A model generated the notes under the pieces. It searched no databases. It was not told where the DNA came from and saw only the letters and a program-made list of their open reading frames with translations. This document shows, one piece after another, positions 7,603-17,242 of a stretch of DNA of 64,000 nt. The DNA is from Ralstonia sp. A12 (GTDB lineage: Bacteria > Pseudomonadota > Gammaproteobacteria > Burkholderiales > Burkholderiaceae). The translations under genes and the position numbers were made by a program. The DNA lies in assembly GCF_000801955.1 (NCBI RefSeq), contig NZ_JSZO01000001.1, positions 868,001 through 932,000 of the forward strand, written 5' to 3'. How positions within the stretch are numbered: the stretch's first letter is position 1; the number at the start of each line of letters is the position of its first letter.

Positions 7603-8600
7603 GCCGCAACGGACTGACCGGCGAGGACACGCGCCAGCATGGCGCGGTCAATGTTGCCGCCGGTCAGCGGCAAACCAACGCGCAGGCCGGCAATCTGGTC
7701 GCGCTGCTGCCATGCGCCCGCCAGGCCCGCGGCAGCAGCGCCTTCCGCCACGTTGTGCGTGGTCGAGAAATACAGGCGAATGGCCTCGGCCACTTCATCG
7801 TCCGTCACCGCAACAATCTCATCGACGCCCGCGCGGATCACCTCCAGCGCCTTCGCGTCCGGCGTGCGGACCGCCAGCCCATCGGCCAGCAGCGTCGACA
7901 CTGGCGCCGACACCACTGCACCGCTCGCGAACGAGTGTTCGTAGGATCGGGCATGCGCCGACACCACACCAACAATGCGCGTCGACAGTCCGAGCGCATC
8001 GCGTACACGCACGGCCGCACAGATGCCCGAGCCCATGCCGATCGGCACATACACGACATCCAGCGGCGTAGCCTCAAAGAACTCCAACCAGTAGCTCGCC
8101 ACCCCCACGACCAAATCCTCGTGATACGAAGGCACATAGTGCAAGCCACGCTCGGCTGCGAGTTGTGCCGCCACCTCACGGCTGGCCTGGAAATCGTCAC
8201 CGGCTTCGATCAGCTCCGCACCAAGCGCGCGCATGGCAGCATTTTTTTCCACGCTATTGCCATGCGGCACGACAACAGTCGCCGTCATGCCGCTCCGGCG
8301 TGCCGCCAAGGCAATCGACTGACCATGGTTGCCGCGCGTCGCAGAGATCACGCCGCACAACCCAGGCTCACGTCCACGCAATGCGTGCAGGTAGGTCAGC
8401 CCACCACGCACCTTGAATGCGCCCACTTCCGTATGGTTCTCGTGCTTCACCCACACCGCCGCGCCCACAGCTTGCGAGAGCAGCGGCCAGCAGTACTGCG
8501 GCGTCGGCGGAATCACCGCGTTGACGACGCTGGCAGCCTCGCGCAGGCGGCGCAGTTCGGCGGCAAGGTTGAGCGAGGCGGCGGTGGCGCTGTGTGACAT
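7599..8600 (-). CDS. Threonine/serine dehydratase-like PLP enzyme
   Basis: 333 residues of the fold-type II PLP family (tryptophan synthase beta superfamily). ENHTEVGAFKVRGG carries the Schiff-base lysine, SATRGNHGQSIALAA is the Asn loop binding the PLP phosphate side, and GMGSGICA is the glycine loop. There is no C-terminal ACT regulatory domain, so this is a short catabolic-type threonine dehydratase or a relative acting on another beta-hydroxy amino acid. The start ATG 8600 has GGAGA 5 nt upstream. It is convergent with the TerC gene; both stops share TTAA. Confidence 0.8.
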   Translation of the reverse strand: MSHSATAASLNLAAELRRLREAASVVNAVIPPTPQYCWPLLSQAVGAAVWVKHENHTEVGAFKVRGGLTYLHALRGREPGLCGVISATRGNHGQSIALAARRSGMTATVVVPHGNSVEKNAAMRALGAELIEAGDDFQASREVAAQLAAERGLHYVPSYHEDLVVGVASYWLEFFEATPLDVVYVPIGMGSGICAAVRVRDALGLSTRIVGVVSAHARSYEHSFASGAVVSAPVSTLLADGLAVRTPDAKALEVIRAGVDEIVAVTDDEVAEAIRLYFSTTHNVAEGAAAAGLAGAWQQRDQIAGLRVGLPLTGGNIDRAMLARVLAGQSVAA

Positions 8601-8773
8601 CGTGTTCTCCGGCAGACAGTTTGAAGCGATGGCCCTATCTTGCGCGCCCGCCCTGTCCGGCAACATCGACAATTCCGCAATTTATCAGTCCAACTGTGCC
8701 GCCAGTCCGACCGGGCCAGTTTTCTGACACAGCCAGTACAGTTTCAAGCTGAGTCCCCCTCAGCGGCTCACGT

Positions 8774-8779
8774 TACAAT
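8774..8779 (+). promoter_or_regulatory. Candidate -10 box for thyA-folA
   Basis: TACAAT followed by GCGG, about 45 nt before the thyA start; no clear -35 at the right spacing. Confidence 0.4.
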
Positions 8780-8823
8780 GCGGCTCAATCGATTTCCGAC
8801 GCCTGCCCCTCGTTCGCGCTCGT

Positions 8824-9618
8824 ATGCAGCCTTATCTCGACCTGATGCGCCATGTCTACGAACATGGCACCGACAAAGCCGACCGCACCGGCACGGGCAC
8901 GCGCTCCGTGTTCGGCCACCAGATGCGCTTCAACCTGCAGGACGGCTTTCCGCTGGTGACCACCAAGAAGGTCCACATCAAGTCCATCGTCTATGAACTG
9001 CTGTGGTTCCTCCAGGGCTCGACCAACGTGCGCTGGCTGCAGGACAACGGCGTGACGATCTGGGACGAATGGGCCGATGCCGATGGCGAACTGGGCCCCG
9101 TCTACGGCTCCCAATGGCGCTCCTGGCCGACGCCCAACGGCGAGCACATCGACCAGATCGCCGAGCTGATCGCGCAGATCAAGCGCAACCCTGATTCGCG
9201 CCGGTTGATCGTGTCGGCCTGGAACGTGGCCGACATCCCGCGCATGAAACTGCCGCCCTGCCACGCGTTCTTCCAGTTCTACGTGGCCGACGGCAAGCTC
9301 TCGTGCCAGCTCTACCAGCGCAGCGCCGACATCTTCCTCGGCGTGCCGTTCAACATTGCCAGCTACGCGCTGCTCGTGCACATGGTGGCGCAGCAGACTG
9401 GCCTGGACGTGGGCGACTTCGTCTGGACCGGCGGCGACTGCCACCTCTACAACAACCACTTCGAACAGGTGGAGACGCAACTCGCGCGTGAGCCGCTCGC
9501 CTTGCCGCGCCTGCACATCAAGCGTAAGCCCGAGAGCATCTTCGACTACCAGTACGAAGACTTCGAGATCGTCGGCTACCAGAGCCATGCTGCGATCAAG
9601 GCTCCTGTCGCCGTATGA
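8824..9618 (+). CDS. thyA: Thymidylate synthase
   Basis: 264 residues, the standard length for the E. coli-type enzyme. It makes dTMP from dUMP with methylene-tetrahydrofolate, producing dihydrofolate. Seen: [12 protein letters not shown] (phosphate-binding arginine loop), WDEWAD, the catalytic cysteine in [28 protein letters not shown], and a C-terminal AAIKAPVAV ending typical of the family. The stop codon overlaps the start of folA by 4 nt (ATGA), so the enzyme that consumes the dihydrofolate is translationally coupled. Confidence 0.98.
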   Translation: MQPYLDLMRHVYEHGTDKADRTGTGTRSVFGHQMRFNLQDGFPLVTTKKVHIKSIVYELLWFLQGSTNVRWLQDNGVTIWDEWADADGELGPVYGSQWRSWPTPNGEHIDQIAELIAQIKRNPDSRRLIVSAWNVADIPRMKLPPCHAFFQFYVADGKLSCQLYQRSADIFLGVPFNIASYALLVHMVAQQTGLDVGDFVWTGGDCHLYNNHFEQVETQLAREPLALPRLHIKRKPESIFDYQYEDFEIVGYQSHAAIKAPVAV

Positions 9619-10118
9619 CCATCCTCACCCTCATCGTCGCCCGCGCGCGCAACGGCGTGATCGGCCGCGACAACACGCTGCCCTGGCGCCTGCCCGAAGA
9701 CCTCGCACACTTCAAGCGCACCACCATGGGCGCGCCCATCGTGATGGGCCGCAAGACGTACGACTCGATCGGGCGCCCGCTGCCGGGTCGTCGCAATATC
9801 GTGGTCACGCGCAACGCTAAGTTGGAACTGCCGGGCTGCGAGATCGCGTATTCGATGGAAGATGCACAGCGCCTGTGCGTGGGCGTCGAGCAGATCTTCC
9901 TGATTGGCGGCGCGCAGCTCTACGCGGATGCCCTGCCGAGCGCAGATCGCCTGATCGTCACCGAAATCGATGCGGACTTCGAGGGCGATGCGCACTTCCC
10001 GAAGCTGGACCCGAAGGTCTGGCACGAAGTCGCGCGCGAGACGCACCACGCAGCCGCGCCCAACGATTTCGACTACGCGTTCGTCACGTACGAACGCCCA
10101 CCATCGGACGAGCAGTAA
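9615..10118 (+). CDS. folA: Dihydrofolate reductase
   Basis: 167 residues; reduces dihydrofolate to tetrahydrofolate with NADPH. Seen: [22 protein letters not shown] (substrate and Met20-type loop) in the N-terminal part, [15 protein letters not shown] (NADPH-binding), and [14 protein letters not shown] (GG motif). It begins within the last codons of thyA with ATGA overlap and ends just before a strong terminator. It is the target of trimethoprim; no obvious resistance change can be called by eye. Confidence 0.97.
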   Translation: MTILTLIVARARNGVIGRDNTLPWRLPEDLAHFKRTTMGAPIVMGRKTYDSIGRPLPGRRNIVVTRNAKLELPGCEIAYSMEDAQRLCVGVEQIFLIGGAQLYADALPSADRLIVTEIDADFEGDAHFPKLDPKVWHEVARETHHAAAPNDFDYAFVTYERPPSDEQ

Positions 10119-10133
10119 GGCAGCTGGCAACAA

Positions 10134-10163
10134 AAAACGCGCTCAGTTTCGAGCGCGTTTTTC
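10134..10163. terminator. Bidirectional terminator between folA and pmbA
   Basis: AAACGCGCTC / GAGCGCGTTT stem with loop AGTTTC, with A/T tracts on both sides. Confidence 0.85.
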
Positions 10164-10180
10164 ATTTCGGCTGCGGCAAT

Positions 10181-11554
10181 TTATTCGCCAGCGATCGTCA
10201 TCTGTTCGATCAGGATCGAGCCGGTTTCCTTTGTGCCGCGCACCAGCGCATCCGCACCGATGGCGACAATCTGGCGGAACATGTCGCCCAGGTTGCCGGC
10301 AATGGTGATCTCTTCCACCGGATACTGAATCACGCCGTTCTCGACCCAGTAGCCCGATGCGCCGCGCGAGTAGTCGCCGGTCACGTAGTTCACGCCCTGG
10401 CCCATCAGCTCGGTCACCAGCAGGCCCGTGCCCATGCGGCGCAGCATCCCGGCAAAGTCGTCCTCGGGCTTGGTCTTGTCGGAGAACAGCGTCAGGTTGT
10501 GCGAGCCACCCGCGTTGCCGGTGGTCTGCATGCCGAGCTTGCGCGCGGAATACGTCGACAGGAAGTAGCCTTCCACCACGCCGTTCTTCACCACATCGCG
10601 GCGCTGCGTGCGTACCCCCTCCTCATCGAACGGCGCGCTGCCCATGCCACCCGCCACGTGCGGGTCTTCCTTGATCTGCACGTGCGGCGCGAAGACTTCC
10701 TTGCCCAGCGTATCGAGCAGGAAGGTCGATTTGCGATACAGCGCCCCGCCCGACACGGCCTGCACGAACGCACCCAGCAGGCCCGCTGCCAGCGGCGCCT
10801 CGAACAGCACCGGGCACTTGCGCGTGGTCAGACGGCGCGCAGACAGACGCGCCAGCGCACGTTCCGCAGCATACTTGCCGATGGCTTCCGGCGCGGCCAG
10901 ATCGGCAGGCGAGCGCTTGGACGAGTACCAGTCGTCGCGCTGCATATGCGCACCCGTCCCGGCAATCGGCGCGGCCGAAATGAAGTGACGCGAATACGGA
11001 TAACCCGCCATGAAACCGCGCGACGTGGCCAGCACGAAGTGCGAGTGCTGCGCGGAGATGCTCGCGCCATCGCTGTTGCGGATCTTCGGGCTCACGGCAA
11101 AGGCAGCGGCCTCAGCAGCGCGCGCGATTTCGACTGCAGCTTCCGCATCGATCATCCACGGGTGGTAGAGCTGCAGGTCTTGCGGATGCTTCTCCAGCAG
11201 CTCTTCTTCGGCCAGGCCGGCGCAATCGTCATCTGCTGTAAAGCGCGCGATGTTGTAAGCAGCCTCCACCGTGGAGCGCAGCGCGGCCGGCGAGAAATCC
11301 GACGTGCTGGCGTTGCCGCGCTTCTTGCCCAGCATGACCGTCACGCCGACGATCTTGTCGCGGTTCTGCTCAATGGTCTCGATCTCGCCCTTGCGCACCG
11401 AAACCGACAGGCCCTGACCTTCGGAGATTTCCGTCGCCGCATCAGTGGCGCCAAGCTCGCGTGCAATGCGCAGCACATCGGTGGCCATCTCTTCGAGCTG
11501 TTCGCGGCGGTAGGCAAACACAGGGGCAGTCTTGGAATCGAGCGTTTGAGACAT
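10181..11554 (-). CDS. pmbA: TldE/PmbA metalloprotease subunit
   Basis: 457 residues. PmbA (TldE) pairs with TldD to form a protease that degrades or matures small peptides (microcin B17, CcdA in E. coli). The sequence carries the family's GxxYP-like FMAGYPYSRH segment, the RGDVVKNGVVEGYF-type C-domain segment, and GASGYWVENGVIQYPVEEIT at the end. TldE lacks the HExxxH zinc site of TldD, and none is seen here. ATG 11554 is used; an in-frame TTG two codons upstream is possible. No SD is visible. It faces darP divergently across about 80 nt. tldD is not in the window. Confidence 0.92.
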   Translation of the reverse strand: MSQTLDSKTAPVFAYRREQLEEMATDVLRIARELGATDAATEISEGQGLSVSVRKGEIETIEQNRDKIVGVTVMLGKKRGNASTSDFSPAALRSTVEAAYNIARFTADDDCAGLAEEELLEKHPQDLQLYHPWMIDAEAAVEIARAAEAAAFAVSPKIRNSDGASISAQHSHFVLATSRGFMAGYPYSRHFISAAPIAGTGAHMQRDDWYSSKRSPADLAAPEAIGKYAAERALARLSARRLTTRKCPVLFEAPLAAGLLGAFVQAVSGGALYRKSTFLLDTLGKEVFAPHVQIKEDPHVAGGMGSAPFDEEGVRTQRRDVVKNGVVEGYFLSTYSARKLGMQTTGNAGGSHNLTLFSDKTKPEDDFAGMLRRMGTGLLVTELMGQGVNYVTGDYSRGASGYWVENGVIQYPVEEITIAGNLGDMFRQIVAIGADALVRGTKETGSILIEQMTIAGE

Positions 11555-11625
11555 AGGCAATCAAAGGGGGAAAACGGGTGCCGCGATTTTGGCAAAAGCG
11601 GGCGGAAGTGCCCATCATAGCAAGA

Positions 11626-11631
11626 TACAAT
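11626..11631 (+). promoter_or_regulatory. Candidate -10 box placing darP as a leaderless message
   Basis: TACAAT lies 7 nt before ATG 11639 and overlaps a second upstream ATG at 11630, so transcription from it would start at about the ATG. No strong -35 hexamer is seen. Confidence 0.4.
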
Positions 11632-11638
11632 GCGCGCC

Positions 11639-12256
11639 ATGAGCCGAGCATCCCGACACAACCCCACGTATCTGCAACCCGTCGAGCGCCTAGACATTGG
11701 TGACGAGGACGATCCGGATACGCCCAAGAGCAAATCGCAGCGCAAGCGCGAGGTGAACGCCCTGCAAGACCTGGGCACCGCCCTGGAGGCGCTGCCCAAG
11801 GACAAACTCGCCAAGGTGCCGCTGCCCGAGAAGCTGGTTGACGCCCTGCGCGAAGCCAAACGCACCACCGCCCATGAAGGCAAGCGCCGCCAGATGCAGT
11901 ACATCGGCAAGCTGATGCGCGCCCTGACCGACGAAGAAGTTGAAGCCATCCGCCGTGTGATGGCCTCCTTCGTTGGCGCCTCCAAGGCGGAAACCGCGCG
12001 TCTGCACGCCATCGAGCGCTGGCGCGACCGCCTGATCGCCAGCGACGACGCCGTCACCGAGTTCATTGCAGCGCACCCGGACACCGACGTGCAGGCCCTG
12101 CGCACGCTGGTGCGCAATGCGCGCAAGGAAGCACAATTGGCCAAGCCGCCCAAGTCGTCGCGCGAGATCTTCCAGATGGTCAAGCACGCGCTGGATGGCA
12201 ATCGCCGCGAAGACGACGAAGCCGATCAACCCGAAGCCGAAGACGACGAAGCATGA
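11639..12256 (+). CDS. darP: Ribosome-associated protein YjgA/DarP (DUF615)
   Basis: 205 residues, the normal DUF615 length. Seen: [18 protein letters not shown] near the start, a [13 protein letters not shown] helix and an ERWRDRLI segment, all signatures of YjgA/DarP, a helical factor that binds late 50S precursors and helps peptidyl-transferase-centre maturation. The C-terminus is acidic ([14 protein letters not shown]). ATG 11639 is preferred over ATG 11630 because the latter overlaps a -10 box. The stop overlaps mogA by 4 nt. Confidence 0.92.
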   Translation: MSRASRHNPTYLQPVERLDIGDEDDPDTPKSKSQRKREVNALQDLGTALEALPKDKLAKVPLPEKLVDALREAKRTTAHEGKRRQMQYIGKLMRALTDEEVEAIRRVMASFVGASKAETARLHAIERWRDRLIASDDAVTEFIAAHPDTDVQALRTLVRNARKEAQLAKPPKSSREIFQMVKHALDGNRREDDEADQPEAEDDEA

Positions 12257-12900
12257 CCGCCCCCGCCACTTCCTCCCCGCTCACCCGCAATCACCCCGAC
12301 GAGCTGATCGTCGGCTTTGTGTCGATTTCGGACCGCGCCTCGGCCGGCACGTATCAGGATGAAGGGATTCCGGCGCTGCGCGACTGGTTTGGCGCCGCGC
12401 TATCGTCGCCGTGGCAAGACGTGGAGCGGCTGATTCCGGATGATCAGGCCGCGATTGCCGAAACGCTGATCGACCTGGTCGACCATGTCGGCTGCGATCT
12501 GGTACTCACCACCGGCGGCACCGGCCCGACGCGCCGCGATGTGACGCCCGAGGCCACGCTGGCCGTCGCCACCAAAGAAATGCCGGGCTTCGGCGAGCAG
12601 ATGCGCCAGATCAGCCTGCATTTCGTGCCGACGGCGATTTTGTCGCGGCAGGTGGCGGTGATCCGCGAAACGCCGGCACGCGCCACGCTGATCATCAACC
12701 TGCCAGGTCAGCCGCGCGCCATCAAGGAAACGCTGGAAGGCCTGAAGGATGTGGAAGGCCGCGCCACGGTGCCCGGCATCTTTGCTGCCGTGCCCTACTG
12801 CATCGACCTGATCGGTGGTCCGTACGTGGAGACGCACGACAGCGTGGTCAAGGCCTGGCGACCCAAGCACGCTGTCCGTGCAAAACCGCTGCAGGCCTAA
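12253..12900 (+). CDS. mogA: Molybdopterin adenylyltransferase
   Basis: 215 residues. MogA adenylates molybdopterin before molybdenum insertion. Seen: [19 protein letters not shown] at the N-terminus, [19 protein letters not shown] (the MoaB/Mog signature with the GGTG loop and conserved Asp) and a C-terminal [14 protein letters not shown] segment. It is translationally coupled to darP (ATGA). No other molybdopterin genes are in the window. Confidence 0.93.
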   Translation: MTAPATSSPLTRNHPDELIVGFVSISDRASAGTYQDEGIPALRDWFGAALSSPWQDVERLIPDDQAAIAETLIDLVDHVGCDLVLTTGGTGPTRRDVTPEATLAVATKEMPGFGEQMRQISLHFVPTAILSRQVAVIRETPARATLIINLPGQPRAIKETLEGLKDVEGRATVPGIFAAVPYCIDLIGGPYVETHDSVVKAWRPKHAVRAKPLQA

Positions 12901-12908
12901 GGGACGAT

Positions 12909-13556
12909 TTATGGAGCAACCGAAGACGCCAGCGCTTCAGCGTCCGGCGTCTGCGGCACGTCGCGGATGAAGTGCTCGCGGTAATAGCGCAGTTCTTCGA
13001 TCGATTCGATGATGTCTGCGAACGCGGTGTGCCGCTGGTGCTTGGTAAAGCCCTTGGCAATGGCCGGCTGCCAGCGCTTGCACAGTTCCTTGAGCGTGGA
13101 GACGTCCAGGTTGCGGTAGTGGAAATACTCCTCCAGCTTGGGCATGTAGCGGGCCATGAAGCGGCGATCCTGGCAGATCGAGTTGCCGCACATCGGCGAT
13201 TTGCTCTTCGGCACCCACTTCTTCAGGAAGGCCAGCAGTTCGGCTTCCGCTTCGGCTTCTGTGGTGGTCGACGCCTTGACCTTGTCGATCAAGCCCGAGC
13301 GGCCGTGCGTGCCCTTGTTCCAGGCGTCCATGCCGTCGAGCAGCTCGTCGGACTGGTGAATCACCAGCACCGGGCCTTCGGCCAGCACGTTCAGCTCCGA
13401 ATCGGTCACCACCACCGCCACTTCAATGATGCGGTCGTTTTCGGGGCTCAGGCCGGTCATCTCCATGTCGAGCCAGACCAGGTTGTTGTCGCTCTTGGCG
13501 GCAACACGGTTGGGGGTCGAGGACGATGCTGCCGGCTGGGAAACTGGGGTACTCAC
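12909..13556 (-). CDS. orn: Oligoribonuclease
   Basis: 215 residues from a GTG start at 13556. Orn is a DEDDh 3'-5' exonuclease that finishes degradation of 2-5 nt RNAs and of pGpG. Seen: WLDMEMTGL (Exo I: Asp, Glu), an Exo II Asp near [12 protein letters not shown], and [18 protein letters not shown] with the catalytic His and last Asp. About 20 residues precede the conserved core, and no ATG exists in frame between the core and far upstream codons, hence GTG. It is divergent from the M48 protease gene 64 nt away and convergent with mogA. Confidence 0.93.
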   Translation of the reverse strand: MSTPVSQPAASSSTPNRVAAKSDNNLVWLDMEMTGLSPENDRIIEVAVVVTDSELNVLAEGPVLVIHQSDELLDGMDAWNKGTHGRSGLIDKVKASTTTEAEAEAELLAFLKKWVPKSKSPMCGNSICQDRRFMARYMPKLEEYFHYRNLDVSTLKELCKRWQPAIAKGFTKHQRHTAFADIIESIEELRYYREHFIRDVPQTPDAEALASSVAP

Positions 13557-13585
13557 GCGAGGGCCTTGAGAAAATGACTGAAGGC

Positions 13586-13591
13586 TATAAT
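13586..13591 (+). promoter_or_regulatory. -10 box upstream of the M48 protease gene
   Basis: A perfect TATAAT 29 nt before ATG 13621 in the orn-protease gap; the nearest TTGAGA lies only 14 nt upstream, so the -35 is unclear. Confidence 0.45.
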
Positions 13592-13620
13592 TTTCGCATA
13601 TCTGATAGGTGTTTCCCCAC

Positions 13621-14877
13621 ATGCCCGCCTTTACTGCAGTCTTCCTGATCGCCCTTGTTCTGATGTCTGCCACGCGCCTGTGGCTGGCTGCGCGACAGAT
13701 CCGTCACGTGGCACGCCACCGCAATGCCGTGCCCGCACAGTTCGCTGACTCGATCACGCTGGACATGCACCACAAGGCCGCTGACTACACGATTGCACGC
13801 ACGCGCCTGGCAATGCTGGAAGTACCGGTACAGGCCGCCCTGCTGATCGCGCTGACGCTGCTCGGCGGGCTGAACTGGATCAACCAAGCGTGGCTGGGCG
13901 TGTTCGGGCCGGGCTATGCGTATGGCGTGGCGCTCATCGTGTCGGTCATCGTCATCAGCAGCGTGATCGAACTGCCGTTCTCGCTGTACGCGCAGTTTGT
14001 CGTTGAGGAGCGTTTCGGCTTCAACCGCATGACGTGGAAGCTGTGGGCAATTGATCTGGTCAAGGGCATCGGCATCGGCACCGTGCTCGGCCTGCCACTG
14101 CTGCTGGCCGTGCTGTGGCTGATGGACAAGATGGGCGCGTACTGGTGGCTCTACACGTGGATCGTGTGGATGGCCTTCATGCTGTTCGTGCAAGCCATCT
14201 ACCCGAACGTCATCGCGCCGCTCTACAACAAGTTCACGCCGCTGCAAGACGAAGAGATGCGTACGCGCATCGAAGGCTTGCTCAAGCGCTGCGGCTTCGC
14301 CAGCAAGGGCCTGTTCGTGATGGACGGCAGCCGCCGCAGCGCGCATGGCAACGCCTACTTCAGCGGCTTTGGCGCAACCAAGCGCATTGTTTTCTTCGAT
14401 ACGCTGCTCGCGCGCCTGAACCCGTCCGAGATGGAAGCCGTGCTCGCGCATGAGCTGGGCCACTTCAAGCGCCATCACATCACCAAGCGCATCGCCGTGA
14501 CGTTCGTGCTGAGCCTGGGCGCGCTGGCGCTGCTCGGCTGGCTGATGACGCGCACGTGGTTCTACCTGGGCCTGGGCGTGGCGCCCAACCTGTTCTCCGA
14601 CAACCACGCGCTGGCGCTGATGCTGTTCTTCCTGGCGCTGCCGGTATTCACGTTCTTCGTATCGCCGGTGGCGAGCCTGTCGTCGCGCAAGGACGAGTAC
14701 GAAGCCGATGCCTTCGCCGCTGAACACGCGGATGCCAAGGAGCTCGTCTCGGCGCTGGTCAAGCTGTTCCAGGACAACGCCTCGACGCTCACGCCAGACC
14801 CGGTCTACTCGTCGTTCTACTACTCGCACCCGACCGCGTCGCAGCGCGTGGAACGCCTCGTGCAGGCCGGCGCGTAA
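13621..14877 (+). CDS. M48 (Ste24-like) membrane zinc metallopeptidase
   Basis: 418 residues with several hydrophobic segments before and after the active site. [10 protein letters not shown] carries the HExxH zinc motif and [11 protein letters not shown] supplies the third ligand Glu, as in CAAX protease 1/Ste24 proteins. In bacteria the family removes damaged or misfolded membrane proteins; no prenylation exists, so a quality-control role is likely. An AGGTG lies 10 nt before ATG 13621. The stop overlaps the rsgA start by one base (TAATG). Confidence 0.9.
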   Translation: MPAFTAVFLIALVLMSATRLWLAARQIRHVARHRNAVPAQFADSITLDMHHKAADYTIARTRLAMLEVPVQAALLIALTLLGGLNWINQAWLGVFGPGYAYGVALIVSVIVISSVIELPFSLYAQFVVEERFGFNRMTWKLWAIDLVKGIGIGTVLGLPLLLAVLWLMDKMGAYWWLYTWIVWMAFMLFVQAIYPNVIAPLYNKFTPLQDEEMRTRIEGLLKRCGFASKGLFVMDGSRRSAHGNAYFSGFGATKRIVFFDTLLARLNPSEMEAVLAHELGHFKRHHITKRIAVTFVLSLGALALLGWLMTRTWFYLGLGVAPNLFSDNHALALMLFFLALPVFTFFVSPVASLSSRKDEYEADAFAAEHADAKELVSALVKLFQDNASTLTPDPVYSSFYYSHPTASQRVERLVQAGA

Positions 14878-15833
14878 TGGGCAACAACTTGCGGGGCAAA
14901 CCGGGCCGCGCCCATAAGCAGGCTGCCGCTGGAGAACGCGGGCTCGTCATCGCCGCGCATGGTCGTCACTACCTCGTTGAGCGCGAAGGCGGCGGCTACC
15001 TGCAGTGCTTCCCCCGCGGCAAGCGCAGCGAATGTGCGGTCGGCGATCACGTCGTCTATGAAGCCACCGCGGTCGACCAAGGTGTGGTCGTGCGCGTGGA
15101 CGAGCGCCGCAACCTGCTCCACCGCTCCGACCAGTTCAAATCGAAGGTGCTGGCGGCCAACCTGGACCAGGTCATCATTATGCTCGGCACCGAACCGAGC
15201 TTTTCCGAAGACCTGCTTGGCCGCGCGCTGGTGGCAGCAGAGTCGCTCGGCATCACGCCGCTGATTCTGCTCAACAAGATCGACCTGATGGCTCGCCTGG
15301 AGACGGCTCGCTCGCGTCTGGCCCTGTATCGGGAACTCGGCTACACGATCGTGGAACTGACGGTGCATGGCGCGCCGGAAGCCGCGCACGCCGCGCTGGA
15401 ACCGCATGTGGCCGGGCGCGCATCGATCCTGATCGGGCAATCGGGCATGGGTAAATCATCGCTGCTGAATCTGCTGATTCCGGGTGTGGATGCGCAGACG
15501 CGCGAGATCTCCGAGAAGCTCGATTCCGGCAAACACACGACCACGTTCACGCGGCTCTATCACCTGCCCGCTGATTGGGGCCAGGGCGGCGTGCTGATCG
15601 ACTCACCTGGCTTCCAGGAATTCGGCCTGCACCACCTCAGCGAAGGCATGCTGGAACGCGCCTTCCCCGAATTCCGTCCGCGCCTGACAGAATGCCGCTT
15701 TTATAACTGCCGGCACCTGCAGGAACCCGGCTGTGGCATCCTGGGGGCGATGGCCGAAGGCAAGATCGATCCACGCCGGCACCAGCTCTACGCGCAGTTG
15801 CTGCACGAATCAGAGCAACAGAAGCCCTGGTAG
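14877..15833 (+). CDS. rsgA: Ribosome small-subunit-dependent GTPase A
   Basis: 318 residues. An OB fold (about 25-90) is followed by a circularly permuted GTPase domain in the order G4 (NKID), G1 ([12 protein letters not shown]) and G3 ([10 protein letters not shown]). A C-terminal zinc knuckle begins at [16 protein letters not shown]. RsgA checks the decoding site of maturing 30S subunits and releases RbfA. Overlap with the protease gene by 1 nt indicates coupling. The gene sits close to orn, as in many proteobacteria. Confidence 0.96.
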   Translation: MGNNLRGKPGRAHKQAAAGERGLVIAAHGRHYLVEREGGGYLQCFPRGKRSECAVGDHVVYEATAVDQGVVVRVDERRNLLHRSDQFKSKVLAANLDQVIIMLGTEPSFSEDLLGRALVAAESLGITPLILLNKIDLMARLETARSRLALYRELGYTIVELTVHGAPEAAHAALEPHVAGRASILIGQSGMGKSSLLNLLIPGVDAQTREISEKLDSGKHTTTFTRLYHLPADWGQGGVLIDSPGFQEFGLHHLSEGMLERAFPEFRPRLTECRFYNCRHLQEPGCGILGAMAEGKIDPRRHQLYAQLLHESEQQKPW

Positions 15834-15863
15834 CGGCTTCACAGTACGTTCGGGGAGGCTGAG

Positions 15864-16178
15864 ATGAAGTTGTTGATCAGCAGTCCATCGCTTGGCATGG
15901 CGGCGCACTGGCAGAACGTGCTGTCCGCTGCCGGCATCCGCACCGAGCTGCGCAACATCTACCTGAGCAGCGTCGCAGGCGACGTGCCACCGCAGGATTG
16001 CGCGGCGCAAGTCTGGCTGGTGAACCCGGAACAGGAAGCGCAGGCGCAAGCCTTACTCGATCAGGCCCGTCATCCACCGACGGGCCCAGCTTGGCGCTGT
16101 GTACATTGCGGGGAGATGCACGAGCCGCAGTTTGCCCAATGCTGGCGCTGCGGCAAGGATCGTGAGGACGCCGCCTAG
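15864..16178 (+). CDS. DUF2007-type small protein with C-terminal zinc ribbon
   Basis: 104 residues. The first about 70 residues (MKLLISSPSLGMAAHWQNVL..., WLVNPEQEAQAQALLDQA) match the DUF2007 'putative signal transducing' fold, a small ferredoxin-like domain. The last 30 carry CVHCGE and CWRCGK, a CxxC/CxxC pair expected to bind zinc. GGGGAGGC precedes ATG 15864. It follows rsgA by 30 nt, probably in the same transcript. Function unknown. Confidence 0.75.
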   Translation: MKLLISSPSLGMAAHWQNVLSAAGIRTELRNIYLSSVAGDVPPQDCAAQVWLVNPEQEAQAQALLDQARHPPTGPAWRCVHCGEMHEPQFAQCWRCGKDREDAA

Positions 16179-16204
16179 CCATAGCAAGGCGGCGCCTGGA
16201 AGAG

Positions 16205-17146
16205 TCAGCCCAACCAAACAGCGATCGACAGCATCGCCAGCAACAGCATCCACAGCACCACCGCGCGCCACACCAGCCCCACGGCCGATTGCAGCGTACG
16301 CACGGTGGGCTCCTGCCCCACTTCCATCGGATAAGCACCGTCCTCATCGGCGATGCTCTCAGCCGAGTCACGTTGCGCGATCGGCTTGCCCAGGCGTACG
16401 CCCAACGCGCCACCGCCGGCCGCCAGCAGGATGCCGTTGACCTCGTCGCTCCACTTGGCCGCGCGATTGCGCCATGCGTACACAGCGTCTTCAAAGTCCC
16501 CGACGATAGCGAAGCCGATGGCCGTCAGGCGTGCGGGAATGTAGTCGATGATGAAGAACGCCTGGCGTGCAAACAGGCCCAGTGCGGGGCTGCGCTCCAT
16601 CGACGACTCGCTCCAGTGGCGGGCCAGGTATTCTGCGCCGCGATAGAGCACCACGCCCGCCGGCCCGATCGGCACGAGGAACCAGAAGAACACGCCAAAC
16701 ACATGACGATGCACGGCCACGATCGCGCATTCGAGCGTATGGCGGACGATCTCGTTGACCGGCATGTCGGTTGTGTCCTGCCCCGACCATTCGTTGAGGA
16801 TCAGCCGCGCGGTGACAACATCGTCTCTGCGCAGCGCCTCATGAATGTCGGTGAAGTAGTGGCTGAACTGGCGGAAGCCGAGGGTCAGGTAGACCATCAC
16901 CACGTTCCACAGGAAGGCCAGCCCGATGCTGATCGATGACAGCAGGTAGTGCACCAGTGCCACGACCACGACGGCGGGCAGCGTGACCACACACCAAGCC
17001 AGCACCGCGTCACGGCGCTGCCCTGTGTCGAACCATTCTTCCGCCCGCGCAGCCAGGGCGCGTACGACGTCGTAGATCGGGTTGTCCCGGCTGAGCGCAC
17101 GGAACTGCTCGAGGATCAGCGCGCAGAGTACGGAGAAAAAAGTCAT
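16205..17146 (-). CDS. CobD/CbiB-family membrane protein
   Basis: 313 residues with about five hydrophobic segments. It begins MTFFSVLCALILEQFRALSRDNP and contains FWFLVPIGPAGVVLYR and FIIDYIPARLTAIGFAIVGDFEDA, a CobD/CbiB signature. True CobD makes adenosylcobinamide phosphate, but this betaproteobacterial branch is also AmpE-like and no other cobalamin gene is nearby, so the reaction is not certain. ATG 17146 lacks an SD. Its upstream neighbour on the strand is the Nudix gene, 96 nt away. Confidence 0.75.
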   Translation of the reverse strand: MTFFSVLCALILEQFRALSRDNPIYDVVRALAARAEEWFDTGQRRDAVLAWCVVTLPAVVVVALVHYLLSSISIGLAFLWNVVMVYLTLGFRQFSHYFTDIHEALRRDDVVTARLILNEWSGQDTTDMPVNEIVRHTLECAIVAVHRHVFGVFFWFLVPIGPAGVVLYRGAEYLARHWSESSMERSPALGLFARQAFFIIDYIPARLTAIGFAIVGDFEDAVYAWRNRAAKWSDEVNGILLAAGGGALGVRLGKPIAQRDSAESIADEDGAYPMEVGQEPTVRTLQSAVGLVWRAVVLWMLLLAMLSIAVWLG

Positions 17147-17242
17147 TGGAGAGGCGTTGCGAAGGCGTGCATCACGCCGTGAATGCGATGTGCAAGACGA
17201 TAGCACACGGCGTGCGCGCAACAGCGCACAGTGACGTGCGCG

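Noticed and set aside
9875-11620. 581-residue plus-strand frame over pmbA
   Set aside because: Shadow of the pmbA gene on the other strand; Arg/His/Ala-rich with no family features.
16169-16192. GCCGCC/GGCGGC hairpin between the DUF2007 and CobD-like genes as a terminator
   Set aside because: No T-tract follows on either strand and the arms are short.
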